From Streptomyces lunaelactis (lineage in GTDB: Bacteria; Actinomycetota; Actinomycetes; Streptomycetales; Streptomycetaceae), in the NCBI RefSeq assembly GCF_003054555.1, contig NZ_CP026304.1, positions 930,001 through 994,000 of the forward strand: a stretch of 64,000 nt of DNA. Direction: 5' to 3'. This document shows positions 8,042-17,300 of this stretch, one piece after another. The position numbers and the translations under genes were made by a program. Position 1 is the stretch's first letter. Every line of letters begins with the position of its first letter. The notes under the pieces are model-generated. The model ran no database searches, was not told the DNA's origin, and worked only from the letters and a program-made list of their open reading frames with translations.

Positions 8042-9235
8042 TCAGAACCAGTTGACGGTCAGCGGGAAGGTGGCGCCGGCGGAGACTCCGGCGGAGTCGG
8101 TGGCCGTGGCGGTGATCTGGAGGGTGCCGACCTGCCAGGGCCTGCCGCTGATCCGTCCGGTCGCGGCGTCGATGGACAGGCCGAAGGGAAGGCCGGAGGC
8201 GCTGTACTTGAGGGGAGCCTTGCCACCGGTCGCGGTGATCTGCACGGTGCAGTTCCGGTTGAACGTGCAGTTCTGCGCACCGGGGCTGGTCACCTTCAGG
8301 TCCCCCTCCGGCGGCGTAGTGCCGTCGCCGAAGACCTCGGTGATGGGAGTGGCGCTCGCCGCGTTGCCGGCGTGGGTGGTGCCGAAGAGGTCCTCGAAGG
8401 TGCGCAGCAGGTTGTAGTGGTTGTACGCGCTGCTGAACTGGCCCTGCTTGACCTTGGCCCCGGAGAAGACCGTGGCGATCCTGTTGGAGCCGAGGTAGTT
8501 GTCCTCGTCCCAGGTGAGCACCAGCAGACTGTTGTTGGCCTTGGCCCACTGGGCGTAACCGTCGAGGCTGTTCCTCACCCAGGTGTCCCCGGTGCCGACC
8601 GGGCACGAGTGCATGTCGTTGCACTGGTTGGGGACGACGAAGGACAGGTGCGGCAGCTGGGCGAAGTCGCCCTTCGGGAACTGCGCCCAGGTCTTGCCGG
8701 TGTTGAGCGGCACGTTCTTGAAGGCGAACCAGGGGTTGTGCTTCTGCGCGTACTGGCCGTTGGTGCAGGCGGTGGAACCCTCGCTCGGCAGGTCTTCGTT
8801 GTACGTGGCGAAGGTCTTGCCGGCGGCGGCCAGCTCCTGACCGAGGTTGGCGGCGCTCATCGACTGCGGGGTGTAGCAGCCGTCGCCCGTGATGCCCTGG
8901 GTGGCGCCGGAGAAGAGGTTGAAGTAGTTCGGCTGGCTGGGGTGGGTCAGCGCCTTCATGGAGGTGAGACTCGCCCCGGCTGCCGCGAGCTGGTTGATGT
9001 AGGGCGCGTTGGAGCTGCCCATGATCTCGCCGTACTGCTTGTTCTCGAAGACGACGACCACGACGTGGTCGTAGCTGGGCAGGGCTGCGGCCGCTCGCGG
9101 GGCGGCGGCGTGGGAGTCGGCCGCGCCGAGGGTGGCGACGAGGCAGAGCGTGCTGAAGATCCCTCCGGCTGCTGTGCGCCGGCGCCCGGTGCTCGTGCTG
9201 TGCGCTCTCCGGCTCGGTAGGGCTGGTGGTTTCAT
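8042..9235 (-). CDS. Secreted phosphoesterase (acid phosphatase-like) with C-terminal Ig-like domain
   Basis: This 397-residue exported protein has a basic N-terminus and a hydrophobic signal (IFSTLCLVATLGAADSHAAA, cleavage likely after AAA). The catalytic domain (about residues 50-300) belongs to the PF04185-type phosphoesterase/AlkP superfamily, with HVVVVVFENKQYGEIMG, HPSQPNYFNLFSG, FVVPNQCNDMHSC and TWDEDNYLGSNRIAT. Characterised relatives include phosphatidylinositol-3-phosphatases and acid phosphatases. Residues 305-397 form a putative Ig/cadherin-like domain (SASGLPFGLSIDAATGRISG). It probably releases phosphate from extracellular substrates. A good site GAGG precedes ATG 9235. No PHO box was recognised. 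Confidence 0.85.
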   Translation of the reverse strand: MKPPALPSRRAHSTSTGRRRTAAGGIFSTLCLVATLGAADSHAAAPRAAAALPSYDHVVVVVFENKQYGEIMGSSNAPYINQLAAAGASLTSMKALTHPSQPNYFNLFSGATQGITGDGCYTPQSMSAANLGQELAAAGKTFATYNEDLPSEGSTACTNGQYAQKHNPWFAFKNVPLNTGKTWAQFPKGDFAQLPHLSFVVPNQCNDMHSCPVGTGDTWVRNSLDGYAQWAKANNSLLVLTWDEDNYLGSNRIATVFSGAKVKQGQFSSAYNHYNLLRTFEDLFGTTHAGNAASATPITEVFGDGTTPPEGDLKVTSPGAQNCTFNRNCTVQITATGGKAPLKYSASGLPFGLSIDAATGRISGRPWQVGTLQITATATDSAGVSAGATFPLTVNWF

Positions 9236-9257
9236 GGGGTGTTCCTCCTTGTTCCTC

Positions 9258-10202
9258 TCACTCCTCGCGGCGGGCCGCGCCCGCCACGGTGATGTTCAGG
9301 AAGCGCGGCACAGGCCTGCCGCGACTGCGGAACTCCTCGGCAACGCTGGTACGGACGGCCGTCAACCGGTCCTGTGGCAGCAGCACCAGGGCGCTGCGCC
9401 CCGGCTCTCGTCCGGGCCGCCAGGCCGACAGCGCACCCGCGCTGCGGGCGTGGTCCGTCGCGCGCCGGACGTCACCGGGGCCGGCGTCTTCGCCGCGGGT
9501 CACCAGCAGCATCAGCCTCGCCCCGTTCTCGGGCGGGTCGAAGCGGATACGGCGGCTGCCGTCGTCGTCGAGCAGCAGAGCCCGGCCGGGGCGGGCGAAC
9601 AGCACCGCCTCGCGCAGTGCTTCGTCGCCGTCGGGTGCGGCCTGCCGGGCGAGAGCGGCCAGCCGGCCGCGGGGCGGGCGCGGTCGGGAGCCGGCGGCGT
9701 GCAGATCGGCGACCGCCAGCGCCACGGCGCACTCGAGCGGCTCGGCGCTGGACAGACCGGCCGCGGCGGTCAGCGTGGAGTGGATGTGCAGGTCGACGCC
9801 GCCGCGGCCGTACCCGGCGCGGGCCATGGTGCGCAGCAGGGCATAGGTGCGGGCGGCCCAGTCGGGGTGGGCCGACGGCGGTCCGGTGAGCGGGAGTTCG
9901 CAGCTCTGCGCGGGGTGGGCGAGTGAGCTCAGCCGTACCAGGCCGTCATCGCGCGGTGCCGCGGCGGCCGCCACGGGCCAGCCGGCGGCGGCGACCAGGC
10001 GGGGCGAGCCGAGGTGGAAGGCGTGCGGGGCGCTCCACACCGTGGCCGGGGGTCGGTCGTGCGCCGATTCGAGTGCGAAGGCCACCAGCCGGAAGAGCGG
10101 GTCGGCGGTGTGGCGGCGGGCGATGTCCAGCGTCCCGAGGGCCGTGTTCAGGTCCGCACTCGTGTCCGTGCCCGTGGTGGTGTCCGTGTTCATGGCGCTC
10201 AC
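9258..10202 (-). CDS. Galactokinase-like GHMP-family protein
   Basis: A 314-residue protein of the GHMP kinase fold. The N-terminal sugar-loop equivalent reads SAPHAFHLGSPR (compare APGRVNLIGEH in galactokinase). The nucleotide loop reads TLTAAAGLSSAEPLECAVALAVADLH, close to PxxxGLSSSA. A C-terminal substrate-loop equivalent is poorly conserved (RPVPRFLNITVAG). It is the last gene of the lipid/PKS operon and overlaps the methyltransferase gene by 4 bp. It may phosphorylate a sugar or a lipid intermediate, but the degenerate motifs leave open a non-catalytic role. Confidence 0.7.
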   Translation of the reverse strand: MSAMNTDTTTGTDTSADLNTALGTLDIARRHTADPLFRLVAFALESAHDRPPATVWSAPHAFHLGSPRLVAAAGWPVAAAAAPRDDGLVRLSSLAHPAQSCELPLTGPPSAHPDWAARTYALLRTMARAGYGRGGVDLHIHSTLTAAAGLSSAEPLECAVALAVADLHAAGSRPRPPRGRLAALARQAAPDGDEALREAVLFARPGRALLLDDDGSRRIRFDPPENGARLMLLVTRGEDAGPGDVRRATDHARSAGALSAWRPGREPGRSALVLLPQDRLTAVRTSVAEEFRSRGRPVPRFLNITVAGAARREE

Positions 10203-12067
10203 GCCGCCTCGGAGGCCGCTGGTGTTCTGCGGGCCAGCAGGCGGTAGGCGTTGCCGCCTTCAGTGGCGCGGGCCACTGCCGCACGAACCGCGTCGAGGGC
10301 GGCCGCGACGACGTAGCAGGGCAGCGCCGCGGTGTGCACGACTCTGCGGACCGCCCGCCGGGTACGGGTCGCGGTGCCCGGCCCCCAGGGGGCGTACGGG
10401 TGGGGGGCGAGCCGGTTCGCGGTGAGGAGGACGGCACCGACGAAGTCGCAGGACTGGTGGGCCGCGCCGTGCTCCTCCGCCAGAACGGTGAACCCGCGGT
10501 CGGCCAGTGCCTGCCGGAGGTTGCCGATCGGGATGAGGTGCTGGTGCTGCGGCTGGAACCACGGCAGCCAGTGCGAGCCCAGGATGCGGCCGAGCCGCGA
10601 TTCGGGGTCCGGCAGCTCGATGAGCAGATGCCCGCCGGGCGGCAGCACGGCGGCGGCCGCGTCGAGCTCGGTGAGCGGCTCGCGGGTGTGCTCCAGGTAG
10701 TGGTACATGCTGACGGCGTCGTAGCGGTGGACGAGCCCGGCGGCGAGATCGGGGAACTGGCCGTGGTGTGCGGTGCCGACCCAGCCGCGTGCCTCCGCCT
10801 CGCGTACGGCGGCGCTCATGTCCAGTCCGTCGAAGTGGGTTCCGGGCCAGATGTCGCGTGCGCTGTCGCAGAAGTGGCCGTGCCCGGTGCCCACGTCGAG
10901 CCAGGCGGTGGGCGTCCCGTACGGCTTCAGCATGGCGGCGCGGGCGCGGTACGAGCGGCCCATCGTGCCGAACACCTGGGCGGCGCCGCTGACGCCGAGG
11001 CCCTCGTAGAAGTCGCGGTAGTAGAAGTCGAGGCCGTCCAGGGATAGCCGGGGATTCTGGAAGACGTGCCCGCACATGCCGCACTCTTCGAGGGTGAAGC
11101 GGCCCGGCTTGCCCTGGAGCAGGTCGGGAACGCGGAGGCGTACGGAGAGGTCGGCGGAGCCGCACCAGGGGCAGTCGAGGCGGCGGGGCTCGAAGAACCG
11201 GTCGGTGCCGGCCTTGAGTTCGGCGTCGTAGCCGGGGCGCAGCGCATCCAGCTCCGGCAATGGTCCGGACGATGCGCGGTGGCTGCTCACGGCGGTACGC
11301 AGCGCCGCGACGAGCGAGAGCAGGGGCCGCGCCGCGGTGGCGCGTGTCAGGTCGGCCGGGCGCAGCGGGCTGCCCGGGGCGCCGAGGACCAGGGCCGGCT
11401 GCAGCCAGTACAGGGCGGCGGCCGCGATCCCCCAGCCGCCGTCCACGACGACCGCGCCGACGAGCAGGGCAAGACCGGCCAGTTGAGAGGCGATCACCAG
11501 GTTCGGAGGGAGTCCTTGAGCGCGCAGTTCGGCGGCTCTGCGAGCCGAGTCGGGGGCGGGGGAGGCCAGAGCGGGCGCGATGGCGACGCCGGTGGCATCG
11601 GGGGCGTACGCCTTCAATCGCCGTAGGAGGGTGTGCAGTTCTTCGGTTTCGGGAGCAGCGCTGTCGGGTTCGATTTCCGCCCGGTGCCGGACGTCCTCGG
11701 CGATCAGCAGGGCGTGTCCCGCGCCGCGGGCCTCGGCCGTTCGGCCATAGCGGGAGGCGCTGCGGTCAAGGACACGGAGCAGACCGAGCGCGCGTTCGGT
11801 GTCGAGGCGGCCGGGGATCAGGTCGAGTATCTGCAGACCGGTCCGATCCGCGTGGGCGACGGCGGCGCGCAGGGTGGCGTCGTCGACATCGACTCCGCGG
11901 GCGCTGATCAGGTGCCAGCCGTCCGGGGAGGGCGCACTGTCAGCGTGGGATGCCGGGTCGAGTACCGGCAGGGCGGCCATCCTGCGGCGCGAGCGCAGGG
12001 TGCCCACGGCGAGCCCGGCCAGTACGGCAACGGCAGCCCATGGCACATGGGTCAGGAACGACGTCAT
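10199..12067 (-). CDS. SAM-dependent methyltransferase with N-terminal membrane region and zinc ribbon
   Basis: A 622-residue multidomain protein. Residues 7-22 form a membrane helix, and residues 190-228 a second hydrophobic region. The first 290 residues between and around these have no family I can name. Residues 299-332 hold a CxxC...CxxC zinc ribbon (Cys299, 302, 329, 332). A class I methyltransferase follows, with motif I WLDVGTGHGHF (389-399), HYLEHTREPL and LPPGGHLLIELPDPES. This ribbon-plus-methyltransferase pattern is common in C- and O-methyltransferases of sugar and lipid pathways. It overlaps both neighbours by 4 bp in the PKS operon. The likely role is methylating the sugar or lipid product, probably at the membrane. 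Confidence 0.8.
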   Translation of the reverse strand: MTSFLTHVPWAAVAVLAGLAVGTLRSRRRMAALPVLDPASHADSAPSPDGWHLISARGVDVDDATLRAAVAHADRTGLQILDLIPGRLDTERALGLLRVLDRSASRYGRTAEARGAGHALLIAEDVRHRAEIEPDSAAPETEELHTLLRRLKAYAPDATGVAIAPALASPAPDSARRAAELRAQGLPPNLVIASQLAGLALLVGAVVVDGGWGIAAAALYWLQPALVLGAPGSPLRPADLTRATAARPLLSLVAALRTAVSSHRASSGPLPELDALRPGYDAELKAGTDRFFEPRRLDCPWCGSADLSVRLRVPDLLQGKPGRFTLEECGMCGHVFQNPRLSLDGLDFYYRDFYEGLGVSGAAQVFGTMGRSYRARAAMLKPYGTPTAWLDVGTGHGHFCDSARDIWPGTHFDGLDMSAAVREAEARGWVGTAHHGQFPDLAAGLVHRYDAVSMYHYLEHTREPLTELDAAAAVLPPGGHLLIELPDPESRLGRILGSHWLPWFQPQHQHLIPIGNLRQALADRGFTVLAEEHGAAHQSCDFVGAVLLTANRLAPHPYAPWGPGTATRTRRAVRRVVHTAALPCYVVAAALDAVRAAVARATEGGNAYRLLARRTPAASEAA

Positions 12068-13230
12068 ATCAGCTTCTCCAACCGGTCTGCGGCGGCCGCG
12101 GCACCGCCGGCGGCGGCGAACGAGGCCTGGATGCGGCGGGCGGCCCGGCGGTGGGCGGGGTCGTCGAGGACGGCGGCGAGGGCGTCATGGAGTTCGTCGG
12201 AGCGGGCCCGGCCGAAGCGCACCCGTATTCCGGCGCCTGCCGCCGCGACCTGCTGGGCGACGATCGGCTGGTCGTCGCGGATCGGAGCGACCACCAGCGG
12301 CAGGCCGTGGGCGAGTGCCTCGCACACCGTGTTGTGACCGCCGTGGCTGACCACGGCGTCGAGGTGGGGCAGCAGCCGGAGTTGAGGCACGTGCTCCAGC
12401 AGCAGGACATGGTCCGGCACCTCGCCGACCACGTCCGCGGGCGCGGCCAGGATCAACTGCAGGCGATCGGCGAGCCGTTCGGCCGCGCGCAGCGTCTGCG
12501 CGTAGAAACGGCCGCCCGCCTCGCGGTTGAGCGTGCCGAGCGACACCAGCACCCGGCGTCGTGCGGGATCGAGCCGCTGCCACGGAAAGTCCGAGCCGTC
12601 GGACGGGCGGGGGCTCAGTGCCGGGCCGACGAAGGCGTAGCGCCCTGGGTACGGCTCGTCGGCGCCGACCAGTTCGAGGGTGGAGAAGACCAGCACCAGG
12701 CGGTCCGAGAAGCGCGGGTCCCAGCCGCCGGGTGCGCCGCAGTCCGCGAGCAGCCCGGCGATCTTCTGCGCCACCCACTCCCCCACCCTGGGGAAGCCGG
12801 CGAAGGGCCGGGTGAACTCGGCCGTTGTCGTCGCCGACGTCACCCACGGCAGCCCACGCCGCTGCGCGATCACCGCCCCGGCGAGCGCCTGCTGGTCGAC
12901 GACGAGGACATCGGGCCCGTACGTGCCGACCGCCGCCTCGACACCCGGCAGCATCGCGTGGGCGAGGGGGACGAGGGCCTCCTCCCAGAGGAAGCGCAGC
13001 GCGGCGACACCGCGCAGATCGCGCCAGTGCGCGTGCAGTGAGCCGTAACCCGCGGAGTCGGCGCGGTCGCCGGAGGGCAGGAGCTCCGCGCCCGCCGGCA
13101 GCAGTCGTGGCAGCACTTCGGCGGGGCCGGTCCAGGCGACCCGGTGGCCGCGCGCGGCCAGTTCGGCGGCGACGGCGACGGTGGGGTTGATGTGCCCGGC
13201 GAGCGGCGGGACGACGAACAGCACCTTCAT
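12064..13230 (-). CDS. GT-B glycosyltransferase, macrolide/UGT type (GT1)
   Basis: A 388-residue GT1-family enzyme. The acceptor-side start is KVLFVVPPLAGHINPTVAVA, with the catalytic His in GHINP. The donor-side signature SHGGHNTVCEALAHGLPLV and QPIVAQQVAAAGAGIRVRF bind the nucleotide sugar. Relatives glycosylate macrolides, carotenoids and lipids. It sits in the middle of the seven-gene PKS operon and overlaps the methyltransferase and hydrolase genes by 4 bp each, so the PKS product is probably a glycolipid or glycoside. The donor sugar cannot be predicted, and no deoxysugar genes are present nearby. Confidence 0.9.
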   Translation of the reverse strand: MKVLFVVPPLAGHINPTVAVAAELAARGHRVAWTGPAEVLPRLLPAGAELLPSGDRADSAGYGSLHAHWRDLRGVAALRFLWEEALVPLAHAMLPGVEAAVGTYGPDVLVVDQQALAGAVIAQRRGLPWVTSATTTAEFTRPFAGFPRVGEWVAQKIAGLLADCGAPGGWDPRFSDRLVLVFSTLELVGADEPYPGRYAFVGPALSPRPSDGSDFPWQRLDPARRRVLVSLGTLNREAGGRFYAQTLRAAERLADRLQLILAAPADVVGEVPDHVLLLEHVPQLRLLPHLDAVVSHGGHNTVCEALAHGLPLVVAPIRDDQPIVAQQVAAAGAGIRVRFGRARSDELHDALAAVLDDPAHRRAARRIQASFAAAGGAAAAADRLEKLI

Positions 13231-14042
13231 ACGACCACTGCCTCGGCGCGCTCCGCGTCCGGCTGCCGCCCGGCTCCGGCCAGCCGGTCGAGCACTGCCT
13301 GCCGCAGCTCCTCGGTGCCGCCCTGGAGCACATCGTGGCCCAGACCGGGAATGACGCGGACGGTGCAGTGCGGTGCGTGGCGGGCCAGTTCCCGGGCGCC
13401 CGGAACGAGTTCGGAGTGCTCACCGCAGACGGCCAGCACGGGGCAGCGCACCCGGGCGAAGTCCTCGGGCGTGAACGGCCGGCTCCCCGCGATGTCGTCG
13501 ATCAGGCTGGTCCGGTTCAGGAGGTCGTCGGCCGTGGCGGTCAGGCGGGCGGCCTTGCGCGCGCCGAGCGAGGAGAGCTCCTGCGGCACCTGGCTGTCCT
13601 CGAGGGCGAGCGCGGCGACGGAGAGCGTGTCGAGCATGTTCTCGATCCAGGGGCCGTTCAACGGGGCCTCGACCAGGACGAGTCCGGCGACGAGATCGGG
13701 GCGCGCGAGCGCGGTGTGCAGCGCGATCGTGCCGCCGTAGCTGTTGCCGATGAGGTGTGCGGGGCGTTCGTCGATGCCGAGGGCGGCGAGCAGAGCGGTC
13801 AGGTCCTGTACGGCGGTGCCGGTGTCGTATCCGGTGGCCGGACGCTCGGTGCGGCCGTGGCCGCGCAGGTCGTACAGGACGACGTCGTGACCGGCCCGGG
13901 CGGCGGGGACGGCGAGGGTGGCGTAGAAGCTGGAGAGGTTGTCGACGACCAGGCCGTGGAGGAAGACGACGGTCGGGTGTGCGCGGTCGCCGGGGAGCCG
14001 GTGGACGTGGAAGCGGAGGTTGTTGGCGAGGACTTCGGCCAT
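13227..14042 (-). CDS. Alpha/beta hydrolase (chain release/editing candidate)
   Basis: A 271-residue alpha/beta hydrolase. It shows the oxyanion segment VVFLHGLVVDN, nucleophile elbow GNSYGG (Ser about 117), AVCGEHSELVP (acid residue region) and the catalytic His in IPGLGHDVLQ. It lies between the glycosyltransferase (4-bp overlap) and the ACP gene (7-bp gap) of the PKS operon. A role as thioesterase releasing the acyl chain, or as esterase/transacylase in tailoring, is inferred, because neither PKS protein carries a thioesterase domain. Confidence 0.85.
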   Translation of the reverse strand: MAEVLANNLRFHVHRLPGDRAHPTVVFLHGLVVDNLSSFYATLAVPAARAGHDVVLYDLRGHGRTERPATGYDTGTAVQDLTALLAALGIDERPAHLIGNSYGGTIALHTALARPDLVAGLVLVEAPLNGPWIENMLDTLSVAALALEDSQVPQELSSLGARKAARLTATADDLLNRTSLIDDIAGSRPFTPEDFARVRCPVLAVCGEHSELVPGARELARHAPHCTVRVIPGLGHDVLQGGTEELRQAVLDRLAGAGRQPDAERAEAVVV

Positions 14043-14049
14043 GGCGGGC

Positions 14050-14370
14050 TCAGGCGGCCGGGGCGGTGGCCGACGCGGAAGCGGGAGCGGGCCTGCCGGC
14101 GATATGGGTCACGAGGTCGCCGACCGTCATGGCCAGGATCTCCTCCATGTCCTTCTCGGCCAGGAAGGCGATCAGGTCCACCGCTGCGCCGTACCGCCGC
14201 TGGAGCAGCTCGGCCAGAGCGACGAATTCGATGCTCTCCAGCGCCAGGTCCTCGTTGAAGGTGGTCTCCAAGGTGACCTCCTCAGCGAGGAGGAACTCGT
14301 CGCCGACCGTCTCGACGAGCATGGCGGTGATCTCGGCGAGTATCCGTTCGGCCGTGGGGTCAGATGCCAT
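14050..14370 (-). CDS. Stand-alone acyl carrier protein
   Basis: A 106-residue ACP. The phosphopantetheine serine is in DLALESIEFVAL (about Ser 46), followed by the helix II/III region FLAEKDMEEILAMTVGDLV and an Ala/Pro tail. It overlaps the end of the KS-AT-DH-PPTase gene by 11 bp. The upstream PKS protein carries an integrated ACP, so this is a second carrier. It may serve chain transfer to the tailoring enzymes, or act in trans with the KS-AT-DH protein, which has no ACP of its own. Confidence 0.92.
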   Translation of the reverse strand: MASDPTAERILAEITAMLVETVGDEFLLAEEVTLETTFNEDLALESIEFVALAELLQRRYGAAVDLIAFLAEKDMEEILAMTVGDLVTHIAGRPAPASASATAPAA

Positions 14371-17300
14371 GGCTGGCCTCCGTCGGGGTGGGGGTGACTG
14401 AGCGGGCGGGGGTGTGGTCCTGGACGGTCCACGCGACGACGAAGGTCTCCGGCGGGGAGTCCTGGGCGGGCTGTTCGTGGACCGTGCTGATGCGGACGGC
14501 GTGGCCGCGGCCCTCGGGCGATGTCACCCGGAGCCCGGAGGGTCCGTCGGTGACGGTCCACTGCCGCAGGCGTCCGCCGAGGCCCGTGCCCTCCGCCTTG
14601 GCCGCGGCTTCCTTGGCGCACCAGAGCGCGGTCAGCGCCTGCGCGTGGCCGGTTCCGTCCCTCGCGGCGAGTTGTCCGGCGAGCCGGCGCTCGTCGGGGG
14701 TGAGCGCGATACGGCTCAGGGCGCCGGGGTCGTCGGTGACGGCCTCGATATCGATGCCGACGGAGTGGGCGTGGGCGGGGCCCGGTGGATGGGCGGGATG
14801 AGCGGGATGGGCGTAGGCGACGGCCAGCCGGTCCTTGTGGGCGAGGGAGAGGCCGAGTCCTGAGGCGAGCGGGCCTTCCGGGCGGGGGCGGCCGTGCTCG
14901 TCGTTGCCGACCGGGATCTCTACGGGGAAGAGCGGCCCCGCGCCCCCGTCCCACAGGAGTTGGCGTACCGCGTCCTTGGCTGCGATCCGCCCGAGCAGCC
15001 AGGCCGAGCGGGCCCGCGGCGGGCGCTGCTCGTACACCGCCCGCTCGGCGGCCCCCAGATAGCGCCGCATCACCAGCTCCTGCGACGCGGGGTCGGTCCA
15101 ACGGCGGCGGGCCAGGCACCAGCCGCCGGGCTGCGGCTCACCGATCCCGCAGATCTCCGGCGTGAACTTCATCGGCCACACCCGCTCGTCGGCGGCGAAG
15201 CGCCGGTACGTCCAGCCTTCGAGGCGGGCCCACAACGTGCCGTCGTCGGAGATGAGTTCCACGTCGCCGCGTACGGAATCCGGCCGCACGGCGCGGATCC
15301 GGGCGGTGGCGCGCAGCAGCGCGCCGTCGCGGGGGGCGGGACCGTGGAGCCGGACCCGGTCCAGCGAGGCGGGAAAGACCAGCCTGTCGGCGGGGAGGCG
15401 CAACTGCATCCAGTGTCCGAGCAGTTGACCGGCGGCGTCCAGGAGCGCGCCCGGCGCGGGCAGGGCGCGCAGCACCCCTCGGATGCCGTCGTCGCCGACG
15501 GCGGTCACCTCATGAACCCCGGCGAAGCCCGGCCCGTGGAACATCCACCGGTCGCGGTAGAGGGCCTCGGCGCTGACCGGAGGCGGCCCTTCGCGGGTCA
15601 GTGCCGAGAGATCGGGGGCGGGGCGGCTCGGGTGGCTGTCGCCCAGGACGGCGGTGACGGTCGCGCAGCCGCCGATCTCCACGCGTACGCGGCGGCCGCG
15701 GGTGCTGTCATCAGTGGCCGGTGTCGCGCTGATCTCGGCGTCCACGGGCGGTGCGACAGGCAGCCAGCGCAGGGCGCGCACGTCGTCGAAGCCGATCACC
15801 GTGCGCCCGGGCACGGCCTGGCGGGCGGCGTCCGCGGCGAGCTCGAGGAGGGTGGTCATGGGGACGACGGGGAACCGGTCGGAGGGCTCGGGCCAGTCGT
15901 CGGGCTGGAGATAGACGCAGTGGTCGCGGACGTACGGCATGGTCTCGAGCGAGAGCCGCCGCCGGGTTCGGCGGGTGGAGGCGGGGGGTGGCGGCTGTTG
16001 GCCGGCCGGCCGCGCGGCCGGCACCCCCGCGCCGGACGACGAGCGCCAGGCGTCGGCGATGCTGCGGGCGGCGTCGTCCGCCTCGGCGATGACCGCGTCC
16101 AGAGCGGACCGCAGCGCCGGGTGATCGGTCATGGGCGTCCGGGCGGGCGGCCGGGACGGATCTGACAGGGAGAGCGGCGGCGCGGCGCCGTTGAGCCGTA
16201 CGAGCGGGGAGCCCAGATCGAGCTGTACGAGACCGGCGAGGGGGGTGATGGACGCGGCGGGAGCGGAAGGTCCGTCACCGTCGGACACCTCGAGCCCGGC
16301 ACGTACGGCAGGCGTTGGGGTCTGGGCACGTCCGGCGCGCGCCACCTGCCCCGTGGACGCAGCCGCCCCGACCCCCTCGCGCTCCGACAGACGCTCCCAG
16401 CGCGGGTTCAGGCCCTCCGCCCACAACGCCGCCGCCAGGCGGCGCAGTTGGTCGAGGCCGCTGCCGCCCCTGGCCGCCGCGCCCGCCGACACGGACAGGT
16501 GGTCCCGGCCGTGCAGCGTGTCCGATACGAAGCCGGGGAGGCTGCCGGGGCCCAGCTGTACGAAGCCCCGCACCCCCTCCGCGTACAACCGCGCCGTCAG
16601 CTCCCGGAAGCGCACCGGCTCCAGCAGGTGGCGCAGCACCACCTCCCGGACTTCGTCCGCGGCCTCCGGGTACGCGGCGCGCGTGGTCGCGGACCAGACG
16701 GGCACGGTCGGCGGTCGCAGCGGCAGCCCGGCGAAAGCCGTGCGGACCTGGTCGAGGTACGGCGCCCACATCGGCGTATGGAAGCCGGAGCGGAACGGCA
16801 GCTCCTGGGCGAGTACGCCCTGCGCTGCCAGGCGGCTCAGCGCTTGTGCGACAGACCGGCGTTCCCCGCACAGCACCGACTGGTGGGGGCAGTTGTCATG
16901 GCTGACGGCGACGCGGTCGAGGCCGTCCAGCGCGTCGGCGGCCTGCCGCGCGCCGCAGCCGAGTGCCGCGTAGACGAGATCGGGGACGTCGAGATCGCCG
17001 GGGCGCAGCGAGTCGAGGAAGGTGTCGACGGCCCCCTGCGGGTACATCCCGGCGACCACCATCGCGGTCCACTCCCCCAGGCTGTGCCCGGCCAGCAGGT
17101 CCGCCTGGATGCCCAGTCCGGGCAGGACGCGGGCGAAGAACCGGCCGACGGCGATGGCGTCTACCGCCCGTTCCATCAGCGCGTCGCCACCGGTGAGCGC
17201 GGGCCTCGGCAGTCCGAAGCGGTCGGCGACGTCATCGACATTCGGCGCGAAGTCCGGCTCCAGGCCGGGGAAGAGGAACGCCAGCCGGGCGTCGTCGCGT

